A DNA stretch of 64,000 nt from Mycobacterium sp. UM_CSW (lineage in GTDB: Bacteria > Actinomycetota > Actinomycetes > Mycobacteriales > Mycobacteriaceae). Position 1 is the stretch's first letter; each line of letters begins with the position of its first letter. Location: contig NZ_AUWQ01000001.1 in the NCBI RefSeq assembly GCF_000455205.1, positions 124,001 through 188,000 of the forward strand. The letters run 5' to 3'. The notes under the pieces were generated by a model. It was given only the letters and a program-made list of their open reading frames with translations, made no database searches and was not told the DNA's origin. The translations under genes and the position numbers were made by a program. Below, one piece after another: positions 41,497 through 50,263 of this stretch.

Positions 41497-42399
41497 GTGC
41501 CGCGGACCGATGACGACAGTTGGGACCTGAAGACCGGCGTAGGCGCGACGGCCACGATGGTGGCCGCGGCACGAGCCATCGCCAGCAGACAAGCCGATCC
41601 GGTGATCTGCGATCCGTTCGCCGAAATATTGGTCCGAGCAGTCGGATTGAAATTGTTCACCCAGATAGTCGACGGCACAATCACATTCTCGGACATCGAA
41701 GTCGAGTGGATGCCCGCGTACTTCGGCGTGCGCACGAGAAGCCTCGATGACTTCGCCCTCGACGCGTCCCGCTCTGGCGTTCGTCAAGCAGTGATCCTTG
41801 CCTCTGGATTGGACTGCCGCGCCCACCGTTTGACCTGGCCGCCGGGGATGTCCATCTACGAAGTCGACCAGCCACAAGTGATCGAGTGGAAACGCAGCGT
41901 CCTGGCCGGTTTGGGATGGGCACCTACGCACAGTCACCACTACTTGGGTATCGATCTGCGTCACGACTGGCCAACCGTATTGCAGCAAGAGGGTTTTGAT
42001 GTGACTGAGCCGACCGCCTGGATCGTCGAGGGACTCCTGATCGGGTATTTGCCGCCCAAGGCGCACGACGAAATACTCGACGCGATCACCACCTTGAGTG
42101 CGCCCGGCAGTCAACTCGCGGCTGACTACGTCGACAGCCCCAGAGCCGACGCGCTAGGGGATAATCTGAGAAAGCATCACGCGACCTGGAACGAACTAGA
42201 CCCCGAAATAGACTTGCGCACCGTGACTTTCGCCGGACAGCACGCAGATCCTGCGGTATATCTGACCGAGCGTGGCTGGACCACGCGCAGCGCGGACCTC
42301 GCCGAGGTGTTCCGCGCAGCCGGACAAACCGCTCCCACGACGGACGGCTTCGTCGAACTGGCAAGTTTCACGCGGATGCTCAGCGGTTTGCGCACCTAA
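41497..42399 (+). CDS. SAM-dependent methyltransferase, LCM/TIGR00027 family
   Basis: A 300-residue methyltransferase of the actinobacterial leucine-carboxyl-methyltransferase-like group, which is expanded in mycobacteria. Its SAM-binding blocks are DPFAEILVRAVG, VRTRSLDDF, ILASGLDCRAHRLTWPPGMSIYEVDQPQV (the family's A-G-x-D-x-R motif) and WIVEGLLIGYLPPKAHDEIL. GTG start after AAGGGGGC. It is the first rightward gene of the island and precedes mmpS by 71 bases. The substrate is unknown in most family members; a carboxyl or hydroxyl group of a lipid or small acid is likely. Confidence 0.9.
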   Translation: MPRTDDDSWDLKTGVGATATMVAAARAIASRQADPVICDPFAEILVRAVGLKLFTQIVDGTITFSDIEVEWMPAYFGVRTRSLDDFALDASRSGVRQAVILASGLDCRAHRLTWPPGMSIYEVDQPQVIEWKRSVLAGLGWAPTHSHHYLGIDLRHDWPTVLQQEGFDVTEPTAWIVEGLLIGYLPPKAHDEILDAITTLSAPGSQLAADYVDSPRADALGDNLRKHHATWNELDPEIDLRTVTFAGQHADPAVYLTERGWTTRSADLAEVFRAAGQTAPTTDGFVELASFTRMLSGLRT

Positions 42400-42470
42400 C
42401 CATCGCCCCTACACCAATCACACGCTCGGCGTCGGGCCCGCGTTTTGTAGCTGATCCTAGGAAGGCGATT

Positions 42471-42917
42471 TTGTTGACTGTATCCCTACGTCGGCGACTG
42501 GTCAGCAGGCTCTGGCTGCCCACGCTGGTGGTCGTCGGTGCCGTCTTGGCGGGATGCGTCATTGACTCCGCGCACGGGATCTTCGGCTCTCAGGACCGAA
42601 CTCGAAGTCCGGGCAACAAATTCTCGATAGCTCAGTTCAATCCCAAACACATCCAATACGACATCTTCGGCGATTTGGCCGGGTGGGGGAGAGCCAGCTA
42701 TTGGGACGTGAACTCTCGCGCAATTGCCGTCGACCTCGCGGCGTTGCCCTGGACACACACGGAAGTAACTGTGTTGACGACCGCTACCGCCGATATCACC
42801 GCGCAGGTGGCGGGCGGAAACATCGGCTGCCGCATCACCGTGGACGGGCAGGTGCGCTCCGAACATACGGCAACGGGCGAGCATGCCGGTGTCTGGTGCC
42901 AGGTGCTGTCCGCATGA
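42471..42917 (+). CDS. mmpS: MmpS-family membrane-associated accessory protein
   Basis: A 148-residue MmpS protein of the MmpS4 type. It has one N-terminal hydrophobic segment and the beta-rich periplasmic domain with FNPKHIQYDIFG, SYWDVNS, ALPWTH and NIGCRITVDGQVRSEHTATGEHAGVWCQVLSA, as in MmpS4/MmpS5, which assist siderophore or glycolipid export by their MmpL partners. Unusually, the helix reads VVVGAVLAGCVID, which contains LAGC, a possible lipobox absent from MmpS4. TTG start after AGGAAGG. The stop overlaps the mmpL start by 4 bases. Confidence 0.92.
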   Translation: MLTVSLRRRLVSRLWLPTLVVVGAVLAGCVIDSAHGIFGSQDRTRSPGNKFSIAQFNPKHIQYDIFGDLAGWGRASYWDVNSRAIAVDLAALPWTHTEVTVLTTATADITAQVAGGNIGCRITVDGQVRSEHTATGEHAGVWCQVLSA

Positions 42918-45778
42918 ACCACGACAGCGTCACCGTCAATGTGCGCAAACCCTTCGTCGCGCGGACCATCCGCAAGTTCGCCGGGCCCGTGGTGCTCGCA
43001 TGGATCGCGCTCATGGTTGGGCTCAACGTCATCGCTCCGCAGCTAGAACCGGTTACCGAGGCAAACCGGGGCCCACTGGTCCCTGTCGACGCGCCGTCGT
43101 CGCAAGCGCTCATTCATATCGGCGAAGTGTTCAAAGAATCCGACAGCAACAGTTTGTTGATGGTCGTTCTGGAGGGTTCTCACAAACTGGACGAAAACGA
43201 CCACTCGTTCTACGACCGGATGGTCGCAAAACTGCAGCACGACAAGCACGTTCAATATGTCATGAACCTGTGGGGTCAAGGCACCACCGCTGCCGGGGTG
43301 CAGAGCAATGACGGCATGGCGTCCTACACGCTGGTGCGGGTGGCCGGCGACCTGGGTTCGTCGCTGTCCGACCAGTCGATCAAGGCAGTGCGGGACTTGG
43401 TCTCGCAGATCAAAACCCCGCCGGGGCTAAAGGTATACGTCTCGGGTGCGGCGCCCTTGTCGGCGGACATGCTCGAGATCGGCAACAAGAGCCTGATCAC
43501 GATCATGTTCGTGACGATCGTACTCATCAGCGCAATGCTGCTGGCCGTGTATCGCTCCATCTCGACTGCGCTTCTCATCCTGTTGATGGTGATGATGGAA
43601 CTGATTTGCGGGCGCGGCTTCGTCTCGTTCCTCGCTTTCCACAAGTTCATTCAGATCTCCGAATTCGCGTCGAACATTCTTGTTTCTCTCATCCTTGGTG
43701 CGGGTACCGACTACGCGATCTTCTTGATCGGCCGCTACCACGAAGCACGCCAAGCCGGCGAAGATCGGGAAGCCGCTTACTATTCCGCAGTAAACGGCGT
43801 ATCCCACGTTATTCTGGGATCTGGTCTCGCGGTGGCCGGCGCGACCTTCTGCCTCACATTCACCCGGCTGAATTATTTCAATACATGCGGGATCCCCTGC
43901 GCTGTGGCCATGCTCACCGCAGTCGCCGCTGCTCTGACCTTCGGTCCGGCCGTACTGGCGCTGAGCATCCGCTTCGGTATCTTCGAACCGAAGCGCGCTG
44001 CGAGAGCGGGTATCTGGCGCAAAGTTGGCGCCCTGGTGGTGCGCTGGCCGGGACGGCTCCTCTTCGCCAGTTGCGTGGTCGTACTGGTGGGGTCGATCAC
44101 GCTGCCCAGCTACCACCCCAATTACGATGACCGGCTCTACGTCTCCGATGACGTCCCGTCGAAACAAGGCTATGCCGCGAGCGACAGGCACTTCCCGGTC
44201 AGCAAGCTGAACAGTGACATGCTGGCGGTCGAATCCGATCACGACATGCGCAATAGCACAGACATGCTTGCGCTGGATCGGGTGGCGCGCAACGTTTTTC
44301 ACACTCCCGGTGTCGGAATGATCCAGAGCACAACCAGGCCGCTGGGCACGCCGCTGGAGCATTCGTCGTTCACCTACACGATCGGCACGATGGGGACGAA
44401 GATCAAAGAACTGTTGCCGTTCCTCACCGACCTGAACAACCGGCTCACGGACACGGCGAGCATCACCGGCCGCATGGCGGGCCTCTTGCGTCGCCAGCAG
44501 GAGTTGACGTCACAACAGGCGGGCGCGGCGCATATTGCCGCCGACGCCGCCCGAGGCATGAAAGAGGTCACCGACTCGATACGGGACAACGTGGCCGACT
44601 TCGACGACTTCTGGCGCCCGATTCGTAGCTACTTCTATTGGGAGAAACACTGTTTCGATATCCCGTTGTGCTGGTCGCTGCGATCGCTGTTCGACGCCAC
44701 CGACAAGATCGACCAGCTGGATGAGCAGTTGGACAGGAACCTGAAAGCCGCGTTGATTCAGGATGCCGTGACGCCGCAACTCGTCGAGCTCATCGGTCAG
44801 AGCGCTGATCAACTCGATAACTTGCACCAGATCATTCTGACCGACCACAGTACGATTCAACCTCAGTTGACTCAGCTGGATGAGCTGAGCCGCCAGATGA
44901 TGGATCTGGGCTACGCCTTCGACAGTTCGAAGAACGACGACTTCTTCTATCTGCCGCCAGATGCGTTCAGCAATCCGTCTTTTCAGATCGATCTCAGATA
45001 CTTCATGTCCCCGGACGGCAGAACCGCGCGATACATGATCTTCCACGACGGAGAGGCACTCACCCCCGAAGGGATCAAGCAAGACCAGATCTATCTACCC
45101 GCCGCCAAAGAAGCGCTGAAGGGCACGACGCTCGCAGGAGCACGGGTCTATCTGGGCGGCGCCGCGGCCACTTACTGGGACATCCAGGATGCGGCGAGAA
45201 CAGACCTGATCATCGCGGCCACAGCAGCTTTCGCGTTGATCTTCCTGGTGATGCTGCTGATCACCAGGAGCATCGTCGCAGCATTGGTCATAATCGGGAC
45301 GGTGGCGTTCTCCTATTCCGGGGCGTTCGGTCTGGCGGTCCTGTTCTGGCAGCACTTGGTCGGCGTCCCCATGAGCTGGCTGAACCTGCCCCTCACCTTC
45401 ATCATCTTGGTGGCGGTCGGTTCGGACTACAACTTGTTGCTGATCGCCCGCTACCTCGAAGAGAGCAAGGCGGGGCTGAACACCGGTCTGCTCAGAGCGG
45501 TTGCCAATTCCGGCAAAGTCGTCACGACCGCGGGGTTGGTATTCGCCGTCACCATGATGGCGATGCTTTCCAGTGACTTGCTCAACATCGGCCAGATGGG
45601 CACCACCATCGGCTTCGGACTTCTGCTCGACACGCTGATCGTGCGTTCGTTCATCACTCCCGCGATCGCGCGCTTGCTCGGTCCGTTCTTCTGGTGGCCC
45701 CGAGTGATCCGTTCCAGGCCGCTGCGTACGAGTACCAGACGGCACGCCGCCCTGGTCGGCGCGAGTGTCGATCAGTGA
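42914..45778 (+). CDS. mmpL: MmpL4/MmpL5-like RND transporter
   Basis: A 954-residue inner-membrane RND-family transporter of mycobacterial lipids or siderophores. It is full length with 12 expected helices. Each half has the essential Asp-Tyr pair, GAGTDYAIFLIGRYHEARQAG and VGSDYNLLLIARYLEESKAG. A long second periplasmic region has a coiled-coil-like stretch (LTDLNNRLTDTASITG onward) and the EKHCFDIPLCWSLRSLFDA block found in MmpL4 and MmpL5. ATG overlaps the mmpS stop (ATGA), so the two proteins form one export complex. Codon use and G+C are lower than neighbours (32 of 60 at 43501-43560). Confidence 0.94.
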   Translation: MNHDSVTVNVRKPFVARTIRKFAGPVVLAWIALMVGLNVIAPQLEPVTEANRGPLVPVDAPSSQALIHIGEVFKESDSNSLLMVVLEGSHKLDENDHSFYDRMVAKLQHDKHVQYVMNLWGQGTTAAGVQSNDGMASYTLVRVAGDLGSSLSDQSIKAVRDLVSQIKTPPGLKVYVSGAAPLSADMLEIGNKSLITIMFVTIVLISAMLLAVYRSISTALLILLMVMMELICGRGFVSFLAFHKFIQISEFASNILVSLILGAGTDYAIFLIGRYHEARQAGEDREAAYYSAVNGVSHVILGSGLAVAGATFCLTFTRLNYFNTCGIPCAVAMLTAVAAALTFGPAVLALSIRFGIFEPKRAARAGIWRKVGALVVRWPGRLLFASCVVVLVGSITLPSYHPNYDDRLYVSDDVPSKQGYAASDRHFPVSKLNSDMLAVESDHDMRNSTDMLALDRVARNVFHTPGVGMIQSTTRPLGTPLEHSSFTYTIGTMGTKIKELLPFLTDLNNRLTDTASITGRMAGLLRRQQELTSQQAGAAHIAADAARGMKEVTDSIRDNVADFDDFWRPIRSYFYWEKHCFDIPLCWSLRSLFDATDKIDQLDEQLDRNLKAALIQDAVTPQLVELIGQSADQLDNLHQIILTDHSTIQPQLTQLDELSRQMMDLGYAFDSSKNDDFFYLPPDAFSNPSFQIDLRYFMSPDGRTARYMIFHDGEALTPEGIKQDQIYLPAAKEALKGTTLAGARVYLGGAAATYWDIQDAARTDLIIAATAAFALIFLVMLLITRSIVAALVIIGTVAFSYSGAFGLAVLFWQHLVGVPMSWLNLPLTFIILVAVGSDYNLLLIARYLEESKAGLNTGLLRAVANSGKVVTTAGLVFAVTMMAMLSSDLLNIGQMGTTIGFGLLLDTLIVRSFITPAIARLLGPFFWWPRVIRSRPLRTSTRRHAALVGASVDQ

Positions 45779-45815
45779 CGCCCATAGAGGGCACTACGAA
45801 AGGGGGATGTTGGCT

Positions 45816-47219
45816 GTGAATTTCCATGATTCGCATCTGCCGCCCGTGCGGCCCGAGGATGCCGCAGCCCTGGCAAAGACGGTCGGGGGTTCGGTTCTGC
45901 TGACGGGTGACGCGGGATACGACGAGGAACGCGCGGTCTTCAACCTCAATCACGAGCTCATGCCCGCGGTGATTGTGGTGGCGCAGAGCGCAATCGACGT
46001 CAAGGCGGCAGTTGCCTTCGCGGCGGCACAGCACCGACCGGTCCTGGTGAAGACGACCGGCCACCAGATCGTGGGCACGGCACAGGGTGCCGTGCTGATC
46101 ACTACCCACCGGATGAATGACGTCGACATCGACGCGATCGGCCGCACTGCCCGAGTCGGCGCGGGAGCGGTATGGGGCGACGTTGTCCAGAAAGCAGCCG
46201 AGGCGGGGCTGGCACCGCTGAACGGGTCGAACCCCACGGTGGGAGTCACCGGTTACACCCTGGGTGGCGGTCTCAGCCCGACCCTCGGGCGCTCCCACGG
46301 TTACGCCGCCGACCACGTCCGCTGGCTCGACGTGGTGACAGCGGACGGCGAATTGCGGCATGTCGACGCGGAATCCGAGCCCGAACTGTTCTGGGCGTTA
46401 CGCGGCGGCAAGGGCAACTTCGGGGTGGTCACGACGCTCGAATTCGACTTGTTCCCGGTTGCTCGCCTCTACGGCGGTGGCCTCTACTTCCCCGGTGAGC
46501 GAATGACCGACGTGCTGCGAGCCTGGACTGCCTGGCACCCGAACACGCCGGAAACCATGGTCTCTTCATTCGCGGCGCTGCGGCTGCCGCCGCTGCCCGA
46601 ATTACCCGAACCGCTTCGCGGCGTGTTCACGGTGGCTGTGCGGATCGCCTACAACGGCACAACTGACGACGGCGAACGGATGATCGCACCGCTGCGGGAA
46701 GTGGCGCCGCCAATCCTGGACACCGTGGCGGACATGCCGTACGCCGCGGTCGCATCGATCCACGACGAGCCGACCGAACCGTTGCCGTACTACGAGCGCA
46801 GCATCATGCTGCGGGAGTTCCCCCTGGAGGCGCAGGACAAGCTGGTCGAACTAGTCGGCCCTGGATCCGACACCACTATGTGGATCGCCGAAATGCGGGC
46901 CCTTGGCGGAGCCTGGGACCGAGATCCGTTGGTGCCCAACGCCGTGGCGACCCGAGGCCTGCCGTATGTCCTGTTGGGTGTCGAGGTTGGACCGCTGTCG
47001 GAGGAACGGCGGCTCAAGGAGTCGATCGCTGCCTTGCTTGACGGCATGGCGCCATGGCGGGGCGACCGACTGCTGGTGAACAATCTCGCCCCCGAAGAAG
47101 CAACGGACACCCTAGCGATCTATGGCCCCGAATGCCACGAGCGCCTGGCGCGTGTCAAGAAGGCGTACGACCCGACCAACATGTTCCGCCTTAACCACAA
47201 CGTGGTGCCCGCCGGCTGA
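45816..47219 (+). CDS. FAD-binding BBE-type (berberine-bridge-like) oxidoreductase
   Basis: A 467-residue flavin-dependent oxidase. The N-terminal FAD domain has KTTGHQIVGTAQG, whose His fits the covalent-FAD His of this family, plus NPTVGVTGYTLGGGLSPTLGRSHGYAADHV and GGKGNFGVVTTLEF. The C-terminal BBE domain ends YDPTNMFRLNHNV. Such enzymes oxidise sugars, alkaloids or polyketides. The GTG at 45816 is favoured since AAAGGGGG lies 9 bases before it, and an ATG at 45807 is too close. It follows mmpL by 37 bases on the same strand, so it belongs to the same operon. Confidence 0.88.
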   Translation: MNFHDSHLPPVRPEDAAALAKTVGGSVLLTGDAGYDEERAVFNLNHELMPAVIVVAQSAIDVKAAVAFAAAQHRPVLVKTTGHQIVGTAQGAVLITTHRMNDVDIDAIGRTARVGAGAVWGDVVQKAAEAGLAPLNGSNPTVGVTGYTLGGGLSPTLGRSHGYAADHVRWLDVVTADGELRHVDAESEPELFWALRGGKGNFGVVTTLEFDLFPVARLYGGGLYFPGERMTDVLRAWTAWHPNTPETMVSSFAALRLPPLPELPEPLRGVFTVAVRIAYNGTTDDGERMIAPLREVAPPILDTVADMPYAAVASIHDEPTEPLPYYERSIMLREFPLEAQDKLVELVGPGSDTTMWIAEMRALGGAWDRDPLVPNAVATRGLPYVLLGVEVGPLSEERRLKESIAALLDGMAPWRGDRLLVNNLAPEEATDTLAIYGPECHERLARVKKAYDPTNMFRLNHNVVPAG

Positions 47220-47332
47220 GCACCGACGGTCGTCTGGATGCGACATGCCGGGTGCTCGCTACGGCCGCGTGCGCCCGGTCGTCGCAGCGATATGTTCACT
47301 GGGCGGGGCCCCGTCACAATCGCCGGCGCTGG

Positions 47333-48115
47333 CTAGCGAACATCGGAGTCGAAATCCAGTACCGCCCGGACGATCTGTTGAGGGTCGTAGTCGACCGCCT
47401 GGTGCCCCTGGCCGCGCAAAGCGACGACCGTAGCGCCGGTTATTCGCGCAGCGACGGCCTGAGTGGCCGCCCGCAAATACGCGGGGCTCTCGGTCCCGAG
47501 CAACAGACGGACCGGGACGGTGATCTTGGCGAGCCGCTCTGTCGCGCGGTAGGTGCTGGCTTCCGCGAGTTCGCGGCCGGCGGTATGTCCGATCGAGTCG
47601 GCGAGATACGAGAACTCGCGATCCGCAAGGTCCTTGATGTCTGACGGGGACAGGTGGAGCGTCACACGATAGAACGCTTCGAGGATGTCGCGGGGGTCGG
47701 ACGTCCTGGTAATGCGGGCCATGCCCTCCGGCGAGACGACGTCGAAGCCTGGCGACGATATCGGTGGGTCGTACAGCATCACCCGGCGGAAAGCCGGTGT
47801 GATCAAGGCCGCTTCGAGAACCGCCAGGGCGCCGTAGGAATGGCCGAACACGTAGACGTTTCCGCCGAGGGCTTCGGCAACGGCTGCGACATCCTCGGCT
47901 TCGCGGGCCAGGCTGTAAGGCTCGACCTCGGCGGTGCTCAGCCCGCGGCCGCGGCGGTCCATCGCGTGGACGGTGTAGTGTTTCGCCAGCGCCGGTAGTA
48001 GCGGGGACCAGCGGGCACGCGTGCCGGTGCTGCCGTGCACAAGCAGCAAGGGTGGCCCGGCACCGACCGATTCATAACCGATCCGCGTTCCGTCGGGGGA
48101 GATCACGGTAGTCAT
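47333..48115 (-). CDS. alpha/beta-hydrolase (esterase/lipase-like)
   Basis: A 260-residue hydrolase. It has the oxyanion segment LLVHGSTGTRARW, nucleophile elbow VFGHSYGALAV (Ser about residue 94), an acid residue near LLGTESPAYLRAA and the catalytic His in LRGQGHQAVDYDP. ATG 48115 gives MTTVISPDGTRIGYESVG, the standard start of this group. It is convergent with the BBE oxidoreductase gene and divergent from the AraC gene, which probably regulates it. The role could be ester or thioester cleavage in the island product pathway. Confidence 0.85.
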   Translation of the reverse strand: MTTVISPDGTRIGYESVGAGPPLLLVHGSTGTRARWSPLLPALAKHYTVHAMDRRGRGLSTAEVEPYSLAREAEDVAAVAEALGGNVYVFGHSYGALAVLEAALITPAFRRVMLYDPPISSPGFDVVSPEGMARITRTSDPRDILEAFYRVTLHLSPSDIKDLADREFSYLADSIGHTAGRELAEASTYRATERLAKITVPVRLLLGTESPAYLRAATQAVAARITGATVVALRGQGHQAVDYDPQQIVRAVLDFDSDVR

Positions 48116-48375
48116 GTCGAATGCAACACCGCCGCTTTTTCTGGACGCCTGCACATAGTGCCTTGATTCCCACAGAATGCGCCATGGCCGAGTAGGCAGA
48201 CTCCGAACATCTGTCTATCGCTCGTAATGCGCCATCTTTTCCACGGAAACCGACGCCTCGGCTTTCAGGCGGCACACGCGACGTGGGGTCGTCGTTGTCC
48301 TTATCGAACGCCATAACTCGATGAAAGGTATCGAATGAGTCGTACGCTGCCGCCCCACCATCGGGCCACAGTCGC

Positions 48376-49353
48376 ATGATCGACGTGCTGCGTATCCGTC
48401 TCGACACGTCGGACCCCGATCACGCGTGCACCCGCATGGCCGCTCTCTACTGTCCCCACCGGCTCACCCTCGAAGGCGGCAAGGCCTCTTTCCGTGCCAG
48501 GCATGCCGAAGGGGGTACCAGCGGGCTCGGCGTCTACTCGCTGACTTACGGTGCGGGGACTACGGTGCTGGACTCGTTTGCCTTCGATGACTTTGTGCTG
48601 GTGTCCCAACAAGTCAGCGGTCGGTTGCTGGTCAGCACGGACACCGGCGAACGGTTGCTGGTGCCCGGCGAGCACATTGTGTTGGATGCCCACACCGCCT
48701 ATCGACTGCGCTGGGAGGAGAACTGCAGCATCTTCCACGCGCGGATCCCTCGTAGGGCACTCGAGACGACGGTCGCTGAGTTCACCGGCGCGAGTCAGCT
48801 GAATTCCGTTCGCTTCCCGCTGAGTTGGCGTCCATCCAAGCCGGGTGCGGCTGCCGTGGCGAAGGCGATGCACGTGCTGCTCCGAAATGCCGGTCCGAAC
48901 GGCCTCTTGGCGTCCGGACCGCTAGTGTCGGCCCAGATGCGTCGCATTTTGATAGCAAGCATCGTCGAGGCATACCCTGCGGTTCATCGCGCGGCCGAGG
49001 ATGAACTCCGCGGCCGCGTAAGACCCCCGGCCGTGCGTCGTGCAATCGCCTACCTCGAGGACAGGGCGGCCGAGGACGTCCGGATCCACGACGTGGCGGC
49101 CGCAGCACGGGTGAGCACCCGCGCCCTCCAGGAGGCGTTCCGTAACCATTTGGACACGACCCCGATGGCCTATCTGAAGTCGATCCGTCTCGCGCGCGCA
49201 CATGCCGACCTGTGCCGGGCGTCCGCCGAGGACGGAGCGACCGTGGCAGCCGTCGCGTACCGCTGGGGGTTCGCCAACCTCGGCCGTTTCGCGGCCGACT
49301 ACCGCCGGGAGTTTGGCCGCACTCCCAGCGAGACACTGCGCGCACTGTCCTGA
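48376..49353 (+). CDS. AraC-family transcriptional regulator
   Basis: A 325-residue regulator. Residues about 40-190 form an AraC-binding-like domain (GTTVLDSFAFDDFVLVSQQVSGRLLVSTDTGERLLVPGEHIVLDAHTAYRLRWEE), and the last 100 form two helix-turn-helix units (IHDVAAAARVSTRALQEAFRNHLDTTPMAYLKSIRLARAHADL and VAAVAYRWGFANLGRFAADYRREFGRTPSETLRAL). It is the right-most gene of the accessory island and the likely activator of the divergent hydrolase gene and possibly the mmp operon. The 260-base gap to the hydrolase shows no clear repeat. Confidence 0.9.
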   Translation: MIDVLRIRLDTSDPDHACTRMAALYCPHRLTLEGGKASFRARHAEGGTSGLGVYSLTYGAGTTVLDSFAFDDFVLVSQQVSGRLLVSTDTGERLLVPGEHIVLDAHTAYRLRWEENCSIFHARIPRRALETTVAEFTGASQLNSVRFPLSWRPSKPGAAAVAKAMHVLLRNAGPNGLLASGPLVSAQMRRILIASIVEAYPAVHRAAEDELRGRVRPPAVRRAIAYLEDRAAEDVRIHDVAAAARVSTRALQEAFRNHLDTTPMAYLKSIRLARAHADLCRASAEDGATVAAVAYRWGFANLGRFAADYRREFGRTPSETLRALS

Positions 49354-49404
49354 CAAGTGGTGACCCTCGCAGCGGTCTGCCCAGGTCAGCAGGCATCACG
49401 CGGT

Positions 49405-50148
49405 ATGGTGCTTGATGTGGTGAGAATTCCTCGACCCCCCCATCCGAGCGTGAAGCCCGGGGTGAAGGTCGACGCGCGCAGCGAACGGTGGCGCGAACAC
49501 CGCAAGAAGGTGCGCGGTGAAATCGTGGACGCCGCGTTCCGCGCCATTGACCGCCTGGGCCCCGAGCTGAGCGTGCGGGAGATCGCCGAGGAGGCCGGCA
49601 CCGCCAAGCCCAAGATTTACCGGCACTTCCACGACAAATCCGATCTGTTTCAGGCGATCGGCGAGCGGCTGCGCGACATGTTGTGGGCGGCGATCTTCCC
49701 GTCGATCGACCTCAAGACCGATTCGGCCCGCGAGGTGATCCGCCGCGCCGTCGAGGAGTACGTCAACCTGGTCGACCAGCACCCCAACGTGCTGCGGGTC
49801 TTCATCCAGGGCCGGTCCGCGGCGAGCCCCAAGATCCTGGAGGAGGGCCGCGGGATCACCCTGGCCGTGGCCGACATGTTCGACAACGAGCTGCGGGAGA
49901 TGGAGCTGGACCACGCGGCGATCGAACTGGCCGGGCACGCGGCCTTCGGATCGGCCGCGTCGGCCACCGAATGGTGGCTGGGCCCCGACGCCGACAGCCC
50001 GCGGCGCATGCCGCGCGAGCAGTTCGTCGCCCACCTGACGACCATCATGATGGGCGTCCTCGTCGGCACGGCCGACGCGCTGGGCATCGCAATGGACCCC
50101 GACCAGCCGATTCACAGCGTGGTGCCCAGCAACCCCGCCGCCAGCTGA
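49405..50148 (+). CDS. TetR-family regulator (Rv3050c type)
   Basis: A 247-residue TetR repressor with a long basic N-terminal arm (RIPRPPHPSVKPGVKVDARSERWREHRKKVRGE), the helix-turn-helix IVDAAFRAIDRLGPELSVREIAEEAGTAKPKIYRHFHDKSDLFQAI, and a helical ligand domain. The ATG at 49405 gives the length of Rv3050c (about 246 residues); in-frame codons further upstream are not family-like. The next gene, the flavin monooxygenase, is on the same strand after 115 bases and matches Rv3049c, so regulation of that enzyme is likely. Confidence 0.9.
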   Translation: MVLDVVRIPRPPHPSVKPGVKVDARSERWREHRKKVRGEIVDAAFRAIDRLGPELSVREIAEEAGTAKPKIYRHFHDKSDLFQAIGERLRDMLWAAIFPSIDLKTDSAREVIRRAVEEYVNLVDQHPNVLRVFIQGRSAASPKILEEGRGITLAVADMFDNELREMELDHAAIELAGHAAFGSAASATEWWLGPDADSPRRMPREQFVAHLTTIMMGVLVGTADALGIAMDPDQPIHSVVPSNPAAS

Positions 50149-50213
50149 AGACCGCTGGAGGACTCTGCCACGTTGACATGGTCCCGGCGATCGTCAACAC
50201 TCGCCCTATCCGA

Positions 50214-50224
50214 TACCCTGGGTA
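50214..50224. promoter_or_regulatory. inverted repeat TACCC-T-GGGTA before the monooxygenase gene
   Basis: A short perfect repeat, followed by a further GGGTAT (50227-50232), lies in the 115-base gap. A GTTGAC/GTCAAC repeat (50172-50198) is also there. TACCCT may serve as the -10. Weak evidence for a regulatory site. Confidence 0.3.
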
Positions 50225-50263
50225 CTGGGTATTTGCGCTAACCAACAGGAAGACCGATCCGCC

